Shown one piece after another: positions 54,777-64,000 of a stretch of DNA of 64,000 nt; position 1 is the first letter of the stretch, and every line of letters starts with the position of its first letter. The notes under the pieces are model-generated. The model made no database searches, was not told where the DNA came from, and saw only the letters and a program-made list of their open reading frames with translations. Position numbers and translations under genes: made by a program. Where the stretch lies: assembly GCA_024663395.1 (NCBI GenBank), contig JANFAH010000065.1, positions 62,001 through 126,000 of the forward strand, read 5' to 3'. The stretch is from Pisolithus tinctorius. Lineage: Eukaryota > Basidiomycota > Agaricomycetes > Boletales > Pisolithaceae.

Positions 54777-57700
54777 CTATGATGGAGGTGAGTAAGGTCC
54801 AGGTTTGTGAGGATAGTGAGCATGGTAAGCAGCCAACAACTCAGAGGCATGTTCTAACTCCATTGCCAATACCCAAGAGGTCTCGTCGTCAGTGTTCTCA
54901 TAGCCTGCCCAGTGGACTAGATACAGTAACTGACAATGGCAGTGGCGGTGATCCACCTTTGAGTCGAGGATCTCTGAAATCTCATACTCAAGGTCACCAT
55001 CCACCTCAACAGGTGGAGGTGGAGGTTGGTGCCAATTGGGGAAGGGATTCAGAGTGGCAGGCTCTAACTGTGACATGTGAAAGACAGGGTGGATGGCCTG
55101 CATTGCATCAGGTAAGCGGAGGGTGACAGAGTGTGTACCAGGCCTAGCTATGATAGCATAGGGGCCCAAGTTCTTCTCCACAAGTTTAGCCAAAGGGCGG
55201 GTGGAGTGGAAGTACTTGGCCTTGACATAAGCCTGGTCACTGACTTTGAACTCTGGCAGCAGAATGCATCTAGCATCAGCTGGACCTTGATAGCAGAGTT
55301 GAGTGGCAGCCATCTCAGTGTGGAGGAAGTTGTGCAGGGTAGAAAGCTCCACAACATAGTTATGGGCCTTTGGAGAGGTGAGATCTCAGTCAGAGTAAAC
55401 TGACAAGTTTGGGTGGTACCCCTTATTAGCAAAAAATGGAGAGACTCCAGTAGTAGCACTTGGCACATTATTACAAGCAAACTCCACTAGTGGGAGTAAC
55501 TCCAACCAATCATCTTGCTGATAGTTACAGTAGGTGTGGAGATACTGCTCAAGGGTCTGATTCATGCACTCTGTTTGGCCATTGCCTTCCAGGTGGTAGC
55601 CTGATGTAAAATGAAGGCGCATATCTAAGGCCTTTCTGAGGGAGCAGAAGAAGTGTGACATGAACTCTGGACCCCTGTCAGAGGTGACATGAGTGGGTAC
55701 TCCATGCTTGGAAAAGACATGGGTAAGGAAGAGTTTTGCTAGGTCAGCAGAGGTGATGGAGTCATGGGTCGGAATGAACACAGTCTGTTTAGAAAGGCGG
55801 TCTACAACAACCAAGATGGCAGAGTAGCCTGCAGAGTTGGGGAGATGCTCAATGAAATCCATGGAGATGGAGTTCCATGGCTTCTCAGGGATGGGAAGCT
55901 GCTTCAGTAGGCCGAAGGGGCAGTGACATGGGACCTTGCTGTGACCACAAGTGGTGCAGGACCTGACATAGTTTTTTACATCAGTGTGGAGGTTAGGCCA
56001 TACATACTCACAGTGAACAAGCTCTACAGTGCAGCTCTGTCCAAAGTGACCTGCAAGTGGATGGTCATGTTTAAACCAAAGCACTCAGAGGTGGAGGCCA
56101 TCAATGTCAGGGACAAAGATGTGGCCATCAAGGTGGAGGAGACCCTCATGGTCCAATGACCAGTGGAGGTCTGTTGGAGTTGGGAGATGGGAAGTGGAGA
56201 TGGGGTCGGAGGACAGTGTGGAGATGATGTCAGCATGGAGCTGCTCAACATCGAAGATCATGGCAGCTCGGTGCACAGGGGCCAAGAGGTGGGTAGTACA
56301 GAGGGATGAAGTGAACTGTTCCTGGGTAAACACAGGGCAGAGGTTATGAGGGTTTACCTGTGCATAGTCCTTATCCCCCTCTTTTGGGTAAACATCCCAC
56401 CAGCAGGTAAGTGTGTTGGGCTTGGCTCCAAGGCAGCCAGGGCAGAAATGGATGGCTAGATTGAACTGGGAGAGGTACTCTGACCAACGAGCCTGATGGT
56501 GGGTTAGGACCTTAGAGGTGGAGAAATACTCCAAGTTTTTATGGTCAGTCACCACATCAGCAGGAGTGGCAGAGCCTTCCAAGTAATGTCGCCAGTGGTG
56601 GAAGGCCTCGAAAATCGCCAACAACTCCTTATCATGAGTGTCATAGTTGAGCTCCGGAGCAGTGAGTGTGTGGGAGTAAAAGGCAACCGGGCAGAGTTCA
56701 CCATTGGAGCAGGTAATTGAGAGGATACCTGTGATGGCATAGTCCAATGCATTGGTCTCAACTGTGACAGGGGCATCAGGCACCCAATGAGTAAGGATCA
56801 GAGCAGAGGTGAAGGTGGTCTTAAGGTGGAGGAAAGTGGAGTGGCACTCTTTGGAGAAGCTCCAAGGAGCGCCCTTCTGAGTGAGGCAGGTGAGCAGAAC
56901 AACTATGTCGGAGTAGTTACTGATGAACCAATGATAGAAGTTTGCAAACCCAAGAAAGGATTGGATGTCTTTAACCTTGCATGGTTCAGGCCAATCACGA
57001 ATGGACTGGACCTTATCAGCAGACATGGTCAGACTGGATGGGGAGAGGACATAGCTGAGGTACTCGACAGAGTCTTTGTGGAACTCACACTTTTCTGGCT
57101 TAGCAAAGAGGCTACGCTGGAGGAGGCAGCAGAGGACCTCTTTTACATGTTGGCGGTGCAACTCCTCATTGTGGGAGTAGATGAGGATGTCATCAAGGTA
57201 AACAACAACACAGACATCAAGCATGTTGGCCAAGATGCTATTAACAAACCACTGGAAAGCTGCTGGCACATTAGTAAGACTGAAGGGCATAACCAACCAT
57301 TCATAGGAACCATAGTGAGTGCAAAAGGCAGTTTTCCATTTGTCACCAGCACCAATTCAGACTAAGTGGTAGGCATGGTGGAGGTCAATTTTACTATAGA
57401 TTTTAGCACAGCTTGGAGAATCGAGCAAGTTGGAGATGAGAGGAAGTGGGTAGCAGTCTTTCTTGGTGATTTTATTGAGTCCTTGGTAATCCACACAGAG
57501 GTGGAGTGAGCCATCTTTCTTCTTAACGAAGAGGATGGGAGCACCATGGGTGGAGGTTGACTGTTTAATGAAACTGTAACTGAGGTGCTCATCTATGAAG
57601 GTATGGAGTGCCTCTAGCTTGGGCAGAGAGAGGGAGTAGACAGTGCCTAGAGGTGGAGAAGCCCCTTCTTCGAGATCTATATTTAAATCGAAGCTGTGGT

Positions 57701-58497
57701 GTGGAGGGAGTTCAGTAGCTTTTGCTTTACTAAAGACATCAGCAAACTCATGGTAGTCAGAGGGTACTGCAGAGAGATCAGGAGGTGCAGAGGGCATCGA
57801 AGAGGCTTGGAGTTTCATATCTTCAGGGTGGAGGTGCAAGTGGAACTGTGCAGAGCCAGGAAGGGCACAGGCATGGACAAAGGCTGCAGCTCTGATGAGA
57901 GAGATATGTGGAGCAGTGCATGGAAAGCCAGCTGTCAGAGCAGGTGGCAGAGCTGATGTCAGAGGAGCGGATGGAGTGGAGGGTGTCGGTACTGAAGCGG
58001 AAGTTGCAACAGAAGGTGATGGAGGCACCAAGGGCATCGGCATTCTTTGTATTGATGGTTGGAACGAGATACTGCTCAATACCCAGTCAATCGATGGATT
58101 GTAGTGGGTGAGCCAGTTGTGTCCCAAGACCAATGAACAGGCGGAATCCAATGGAGTTACATAACAGGAAACAGATGTGACATTGCCAGAGGCAAAGCAG
58201 ACAGAGAAATCTACCACTTGGGAAATGGCAGTATTACTAGTACAATCAAACAGTCGGAGAGGAATGGGTGGAGAGACATTTTTTGTTGGGATTTTATATT
58301 TTTTAACTAAAGAGGGGTCCATGAAACAGTGTGAAGAGCCTGAGTCGACCAGAGCGGGGAAAGTATCTACAGCAAAATCAGGAAGAGAAATAGTCAGAAG
58401 AGAATTAGGGTCGGAAAGAGCAGATGCATTGAGGTGGACTTCTGCATGGATGGGATCAACACTTCCTCCAGGATGTACAGGCTCCCTGGAGGAGCAG
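54777..58497 (-). pseudogene. pol: G pol with chromodomain; three TGA stops
   Basis: One minus-strand frame runs from the gag end to 54777. Protease: LVDSGSSHCFMD. RT: KKKDGSLHLCVDYQGLNK and [11 protein letters not shown]. RNase H: NTHDKEL-type block (YDTHDKELLAIFEAFHHW). Integrase: KHDHPLAGHFGQS, VTSDRGPEF, and GNGQTECMNQTLEQ, where I has GDGQTERTNQ. Chromodomain: LEYEISEILDSKVD ... LVHWAGYENTDDETSWV. Stops follow YHLV, DIDGLHL and NLSVYSD; element I reads YHLVRI, LRLRVL and YPERDL there, so each is CGA to TGA. Confidence 0.92.
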
Positions 58498-58498
58498 G

Positions 58499-59785
58499 TT
58501 AATTTTTTGGCTCTGACCTCTTTGCAGGCAGAGTGGTCGGAGTGGCGGCCTTAGCAGCACAGGCCTTGGCAGCATGGGAGGTCAACTTTGGGCAATCCTT
58601 GGTGGAGTGGCCAGGTTCACCACAGAAGAGGCACAGCCCACCAGTAAGGTGGTGGAGCCACTCAGCTGCCATGAGCTTGCCATCTTTTCCAAGGAGATGG
58701 TTGATGTCAGACTTTGGTGCTTTGGCCTTTTTAGCATCGGACTTAGGGGCGGAGGATGATGCAGAGGATTTCAGCTTGGAGTTGGAGGTGCAGAGCAGAG
58801 TTCTTTCAGCAGGAGGCTTGGCAGAGTGGGAAACTTCTGACTTGTGCTCCCAGTAGCACACATCTACTGTCTGGGCCAACTCATGGAGTGCATGAAGAGT
58901 GGCAGGCTTGCCGACACGGGACACTTCATCCTTGATGTGGTCAGGGAGACCTGAGTAGAAGTGGTGGCAGAGTGTGCCTTCACCATAGTCTTTTACCTGA
59001 GAAGCCCAGCAGTTGAACTCCACTAAGTACTTTGCAATATGCGAAGAGTCCTTCATGGTAAGATTTTCCAGATGCTGGACAGCATCAGCAGCAGCATCAT
59101 GAGGGCCGAAGTTGGTAGTGAGCTCACAGAGGAACTCATGGTGGTCATCCATCCACAGCAGACGATTAAGGTAATCATCTGGATTGAGGAGATCTGGTTC
59201 GAACCAGGCCAATGCCATGCCCTTAAGGTAGGACTGCGCATATGTGACCTTGGCTCAGTCAGAGCAGAATGCCTGAGGGCAGTCCTGGAAATTGAGCTTG
59301 CACTGGACCAAGAACTCACAGTGTTTTTTAGGGTCGGACCCATCAAAGGTATCTGGCTCACGGACTTTGGTTCATGGAGTGGAGTCTCCAGAGCACTGGT
59401 TGGAGCGGGCTAGGGCATGGATGGCCTGGGTCAGAGCAAGGACCAGGTCATCAAGGGGATCTGCAAGGTTGTTGGGATCATCCTTGTCATCAGGCTCATC
59501 ACCAGGATGGTAGTCAGGATTGTCGGGGTCATCATCAGGGTCACCTGGTCCATCTCCACCAGGGTGAATGATGACAGGAGGTGGTGGAGAGCAGAGGGCA
59601 GACTGCTGATGGATGGAGGGTGCAGCACATGAGGCGCTGTCTGGAGCAGGGTTGGAGTTGGAGTGCCCCCTGGAGGAGAAGCTCCAGAAGGGCTCAACAA
59701 CTGAAGGGAGATGTCAGGGGTTTGCCAAGGCTGTAGCAAGGGCCTCAGTAGCATCCCATTGTCAGAGATGTGTCATGGGAGGCAT
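58499..59785 (-). pseudogene. gag: G gag, inactivated
   Basis: On minus, ATG at 59785 (MPPMTHL) is followed by several TGA codons (for example after SGDSTP and after AFCSD). The homologous capsid follows, with VREPDTFDGSDPKK, LKGMALAWFEPDLLNPDD and FYSGLPDHIKDEVSR, then a CCHC knuckle CLFCGEPGHSTKDC and an end EPKN then TAA. The A AAA AAT heptamer lies at 58508-58502 and the 9-bp stem at 58464-58472 with 58485-58493. The second pseudoknot helix is no longer complementary. Confidence 0.9.
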
Positions 59786-59840
59786 AGTGGATGTGGTAGG
59801 GGAAGTGAGAGAGCTCATACAAGTGAGAGTATGAATATAC

Positions 59841-61131
59841 TGTCAAAATCGAACAACACCCCTGACTTCCTCTTAGGGCAGAGTTGGAGTGGGTTGGGCT
59901 GCGGAGTACAATGGTCAAAGTCCGAAGCAAATCTGACCACTGGGTGGCAAGATATTTGACAAACAGTGAGTGGAGGGGTATGGAGGAAAGTTTCGGAGGC
60001 TGAGGTTGGAGTTGGAGTCAGAGGTCAGAGGTTGGAGGTTGGATGAGAGGGCATTGGGTTCAGCTAGTGTGCTGCCCCCTTGCATGAGCTCAGCCCTTGT
60101 ATTTCGGAGGAGGAGCAGACTCAGAGGAAGTGGAGATGAAACTCCAGAGGGGACCGAGAGGGAGTCGAAGGTGGGGACTTTATTCAATATTCATACTGAT
60201 TACATTGGAGCACTACACGGCCTTATATACAATGTAGGTCAAGGGCAGTGCAGTGTGGAATGTAAACCAATAAGTGTATAACAGGTTAGTAGTCCCTCCG
60301 ACACAAGGGATAGAGGGTAGGGATGATGGGGACCTTAACTGAGACAAGGAAACTACTACAATGAGGAAGAGAGGGTAAATACTGAAGGAGCGGAAGAATG
60401 GAGAAAACCGACACAAGGACAGAACCCTATCTAGAATGCAGGGCTGCAAGTCTGACAGCCCACATTACCAACCTTAGGGCAGAGTTGAGCAGAGTTGGTC
60501 AGAACATGGACAGGGGACCTCAGAGAGGTGTGGAGACGTGTCAGTGTAGGGAACATGAACCTTTTCCCTACGAGAAGTCGCACTTTGGTTGGGTCGAAGG
60601 GAAGGTTTGAGGGTGAAGGATGTAAGAGAGAGTCGAGGAGGATTTGGGCTTAGGGGTTGTGGCTGAAAAAGGACTTGGTGTCGAAACATAGAGAGCTGAC
60701 TAAGTGTGCAGGTGGTCACAGCACGTGCCACATCACTTAACAACTATGGTACATGAGGGAGGACTACACTACACTAGCTACCACTGTTTTACTCTGTGCT
60801 CTTGCCTTTGGGAGAACACACTTAAGCTCCCCTTTCTTGCCAAGGTTCTTCTCTAGGGACAAGAAATATATTTTTCTTGGGCGAGTTCCCTCTTTGTTCG
60901 TCTAAGGTACTTACCCTGCATCCAGAGCAAAGCCCCTTCAGGGTCGACCCAACTTGAGCAGAACCTACTTCTTCCGGAGTCAGAGTTCTCGGCCATCAGA
61001 AAACATGTTCTTACATCAGGAGGGTCGGAGGAGTGTGGGAACATGTCAGAGGAGGGCAGAGAAGTGCAGGAATGCATCAGAGGAGGGCAGAGTAGGTGTT
61101 AGAGGCTTACATTGGTGTCATGGTCATGACA
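59841..61131 (-). repeat. 5' LTR of G, split by a short insertion
   Basis: On minus it starts TGTCATGACCATGACACC and ends gttgttcgattttgaca. About 816 bp are native. It preserves the empty site of element I near 60180. A TATATAAG box lies on minus at 60222-60229. Confidence 0.92.
60545..61015. mobile_element. 471-bp solo-LTR-like insertion with a 4-bp duplication
   Basis: It starts TGTAGGGAACATGAACC and ends catgttcttaca. It is flanked by TCAG (60541-60544 and 61016-61019); the matching part of the left LTR (gtgtcaggaggg, near 54614) gives the empty site. It shares its start and a gctgactaag word with the insertion in the Harbinger transposase. No coding potential. Confidence 0.8.
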
Positions 61132-61136
61132 GTTTT

Positions 61137-62812
61137 ACTAACAGCTGGGTTCTCTGTAACATGGACAGGGTTGTTTGGAATGGAATTAATGACTGGCCTG
61201 GGGGCAGTTGATGCATTAGCAGGTGCTGGACTTGTCACAGGGGTTCACTGATGGCAGGTACACTGTTGAAATGAGTGACCTTCTTCTTCTTGATATTATT
61301 TTTCAATTCTTCTACCTGCATGTAAGCTCTTGCCAGGGTGTGCTGGTCTTCTTCATCAGTATTACTCTCTAGTTCTTCATCCATTAGGTAGGAGGAGGGA
61401 TGTAAGTTGATCTGAAATTCCATGGATTCTTCATTACTGAAGAACATTGTGCTGATGAGATGAGGTGGGGTATCACGTCCTCAAGACAAGTTCAATGACT
61501 GGCTAGGACATTGTACAGAGGCGAGGTTTGCTGAGGCAATGATAGAATCATGCATGGCAAGGAAGTTGTCAATCTTTTCTTTAAAGTTCTGGCCAGCAGC
61601 CATCCTAGGAATGTCAGAACCATCAGGCATAAATACTCTTCCCCCTATCAGGGTGCATTTCCCAGCTTGTACATATTCATGACACAGTGTGCACTCTGCC
61701 ATGCAGTGACCATCAGTGCTTCTGCAGAAGAAACACCATGGGTCAAAAGAGTGATGGAATTGGCCCTCTTGACCTTGCTGAGGGGGTGACATGTTGGTAG
61801 GTTGTTGGGTGACTTGGATGTACTCGCACTTTAAGATAGTGGGGACAGTTGACAAAGAAGGGGGTGCAGAGTTCTGGGGAAACAAAGCTGAAGAATCAGG
61901 CTGAGGGAGATTTTGTTTTGCTCTGCTGAGCAGGTAGTTAGCATGCTTGTAGACCAGATCAAACTCCCAAGGTTTGTTGATGTCATGATCTAGGTCAGAA
62001 AGTTGCAATCACATGAGCAAGGAATTCCAGAACCTCAGGGGAAACCCCTCAAGGAATTTCTCATTGATGTAGTCCTCAGGAAGCTTCTTCTTCTTCTGGA
62101 TGAGGCCAAGGATGCATTGAAATTCCTGGATGTATTTACCGAGATCTTCCAGTGATCCCATAGGTTTCTGAACTTGATGGTAGAGTAAGGTTTCAAGGTC
62201 AGCTTTGGTATAGCAATGATCTTTCACTGAGGCACCTGGATAGTAGTTCAGGAGTTCTTTGGAAAATGTGTCCCAGTCATTGAAGCTGTTGGTTGCAGCA
62301 TCTAAGGTGGACCAAAATTCCACCTCATTGTGATCAGCATAACAGATGACCCAGTGGATTTTATCCTTTCCAGTGTCAAGGCCAGCTTCAATGCAGAGTT
62401 GTTCAACATCTTCAAGGTAGCAAGTGATGTCTTCAGTATGACCAGAAAACTTTGGGGCTTTGTTAGAGCCCCTGAGTGGCATGTCTCTAGCTCCAGACAT
62501 TATACAAACAGATGTGGAATTTAAGAATGGCATGACTGAGGTATTCTGAGTGGGAAGTTGGGCAGGGGAAATGATAGCAGGAATCAAAGTGAGTGATTGC
62601 GAAGGGATAAGAAGTTGTTCAGCAGCGAGTTCAGAATCACTAGATGATGAGGACAAAGAAGAGGTTAGTTCTGAGAGAGGTGAAAGTTCTTGATGCTCAG
62701 CAGGAGGATCAAAGGGTTCGTCAAAGTCAAAACCTCCTGGAAATGCTGGGTAAAACACTGGGGACTCTGGGCTCCAAAAGATCTCATCTAAACTGAGATC
62801 TGAGTCTGACAA
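61137..62812 (-). pseudogene. gag: H gag with unusual Cys/His motif
   Basis: On minus the ATG at 62812 (MSDSDLSLDEIFWSPESP) starts an acidic Ser-rich N-terminus. A capsid-like domain follows: NKAPKFSGHTEDITCYLEDV, DWDTFSKELLNYYPGAS, SLEDLGKYIQEFQ. The Cys/His region (CFFCRSTDGHCMAECTLCHEYVQAGKC, near 61640-61730) has the C-x2-C and H-C spacing I recall from this mushroom gypsy group. TGA stops follow NSLLM, SLNLS and ISEPL, all likely former arginines. The frame joins the protease part at 46332 across element G. The region 62813-62984 is leader without features. Confidence 0.82.
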
Positions 62813-62984
62813 GTGTGGCTCTGAAATATCTCTAGGATCAACTACTGGGATTAAGATTTCTGATGAAGAAATAGATAGTCTGCAGAAGGGCTCTAGGAGC
62901 TCTTTGAGTTCAGTTCTTTGACAAGTGGGTTGTAAGGATCTCCTTTCCAGATCTACAGACCCCTCACAGTGGGCTCCAAAATGA

Positions 62985-64000
62985 TGTGGGACACTACCTC
63001 TGGGTAGTGTGCAAATAGGGGGAAAGCTGTAGAGGAAATCCCTAGGCTCAACCCAAGGGGTGCTGAGTAGGAAGGAGACATAGAATGCGATGGTAGAGTC
63101 AGTTGAAGAGTTGAATGTAGGGCATGGAATTTAATTCTGCAGAGTTGTAGGTAATTGGGTAGGAATAGACTTGTTTTCGAAATTCCAAGTGATGATCTTG
63201 ACCTGACAAAGTAACTCTGAGACAAATTAGGCACATGGGAGGGGAAACAAGGTACTAGCGGATCAAGGACACAAAGATGCAGAAGACACAGTAGACACAA
63301 GTGATGCAAAGACACAGATATGCAGCAAACATGAGGATGCAAGGACCCTTTGAACACTTTAGAATCACATATGACATGGATTGTGAGTCCCAAAAGATGA
63401 TGATCCTTTTTCATCACTGAGGTGGAATTATATAGTACATGGATAGTAAGGTACTGATTGGAGGAATGTGGGGCAGGTAAAGCAAAATTCCGAAAAACAG
63501 AGGGTGACATGTCAAAGCCATACAGCAACGTGTGAAAACAAACTGTGAAGCAGTAACTGAGAAAGACAAACAGGAAAGATGGGTATCTTCTGACAGGACA
63601 AGTGTACATTGCACCATGGAGTGGAACACAAAGGGTAGAGGCCATAGGTGCAATACTGGCCACAAGCACAGGGGTACTCACATTGTGGAGAAAGGTTCAC
63701 AGGAAAAGAACAAGAGGGGGTAACCAGAGTTTTTTACTGATGATCTGCATGATTTCCCAGCTACATGGCAAGGTGGAGGATGAGGTGACATGGCTGCAGA
63801 ATTCCAGATAGATGTATGTCAGGTTGATGTTGGCACAGAATTCTGGGATGATGACTGGTGTGTGTTATTGATGGACAGGGGAGCTCCAAAGGTTCAATGG
63901 GTGAAGCAGCACACAAGGCAGATGCACAAGGCAGATGTATGAGGCAGATGTAATAATTCTGAAGATGACAAATGTGGAACTCTGATAGGGGTCAACTTTG
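62985..64000 (-). repeat. 5' LTR of H, continuing past the window
   Basis: On minus it ends cagaggtagtgtcccaca at 62985. It is homologous to the LTRs at 41673-45530, sharing words such as aaaaactctggtt and cagcaccccttggg, but clearly more diverged from them. The LTR start is not visible. Minus-strand frames such as 62953-63681 are LTR sequence, not genes. Confidence 0.75.

Larger units (their letters stand above)
46338..61131 (-). mobile_element. Ty3/gypsy chromovirus element G, full length, heavily CpG-mutated
   Basis: Bounded by GTTTT (46333-46337 and 61132-61136), with LTRs at both ends, gag and pol. Its left LTR hosts the intact element I, and its right LTR a 471-bp solo-LTR-like insertion. 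It is related to C1 and I, but pol is followed almost directly by the 3' LTR, with a purine tract on minus at 54735-54748, so it lacks the antisense gene of C1 and I. Arg to His, Cys and Trp replacements are pervasive compared with I. Confidence 0.94.
41262..64000 (-). mobile_element. Reverse-strand gypsy element H, partial
   Basis: Right LTR (62985 to beyond the window), gag (62812-61137), protease (46332-45531) and the start of the protease-RT linker (41672-41262) lie in order on the minus strand. They are separated by element G (TSD GTTTT) and by a pair of nested LTRs. Beyond 41262 the expected RT is absent, because insert B follows and then element 0. The TGA stops again fall where CGA is plausible. 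The candidate primer site after the LTR is tggagcccactgtg (minus strand, near 62975). Confidence 0.8.

Noticed and set aside
62953..63681. A 242-codon minus-strand frame
   Set aside because: It lies in the H-family LTR and its stop is just past the LTR end; the homologous LTRs at 41673-45530 do not keep the frame.
1..64000. Host genes, tRNA or rRNA genes, CRISPR arrays
   Set aside because: Every frame with recognisable content belongs to a transposable element; I saw no tRNA-like cloverleaf, rRNA sequence or regularly spaced repeat array.

Overview
The window is a deep nest of transposable elements from a eukaryotic, most likely fungal (Agaricomycete) genome. The grounds are spliceosomal introns of 47-54 nt with GTGAGT/GTATGT/GTAAGT donors inside transposase genes, and Ty3/gypsy chromoviruses, Ty1/copia, Tc1/IS630-like and PIF/Harbinger families of the type I recall from mushroom genomes. 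The taxon is an inference from remembered family resemblance, not a search. I found no host gene, tRNA, rRNA or CRISPR array.

Layout. (1) 1-18871: a very decayed, apparently non-coding LTR element (5' LTR 1-854, 3' LTR from 15116). It was invaded by gypsy element 'E1' (1901-12110, TSD AGCTC) and by a Tc1-like DNA transposon (15376-18215, TSD TA). E1 itself holds a 1.8 kb LTR-like insert 'A' in its integrase (6305-8114, TSD CCAT) and a long inverted-repeat foldback element in its 3' LTR (10298-11874, TSD TA). (2) 18872-41261: insert 'B', another copy of the 1.8 kb family, interrupted by a PIF/Harbinger element (20549-24456, TSD TTA), a solo LTR (24571-25733, TSD GTCTT) and a reverse-strand copia element 'K' (25761-41188). 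K is interrupted by gypsy element 'C1' (26269-36226, TSD CAATG), whose gag holds copy 'C' (28084-29932). (3) 41262-64000: a reverse-strand gypsy element 'H' (gag, protease, right LTR). It is broken by two nested LTRs of opposite orientation (41673-45530) containing copy 'D' (42567-44412), and by reverse-strand gypsy element 'G' (46338-61131, TSD GTTTT). G's left LTR holds the one intact element, 'I' (46679-54252, TSD ACTTT).

How it works together. Element I looks autonomous. Its two 529-bp LTRs differ, by eye, at one base; gag and pol are open; gag appears joined to pol by a -1 frameshift site with a pseudoknot; and pol carries protease, RT, RNase H, integrase and a chromodomain. Between pol and the 3' LTR it carries an intact, spliced gene on the opposite strand, encoding a coiled coil plus a six-cysteine cluster like a Zn(II)2Cys6 domain. 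C1 keeps a diverged version of that antisense gene and of the frameshift signal. The 1.85 kb LTR-like family (A-D) carries a 159-codon reading frame of identical length in all four copies that I do not recognise.

Almost every element except I is inactivated by the same lesion, CGA to TGA at arginine codons plus other CG to TG/CA changes, as expected from cytosine methylation or CpG-directed mutation. The same process explains most mismatches between the 4-bp target-site duplications.
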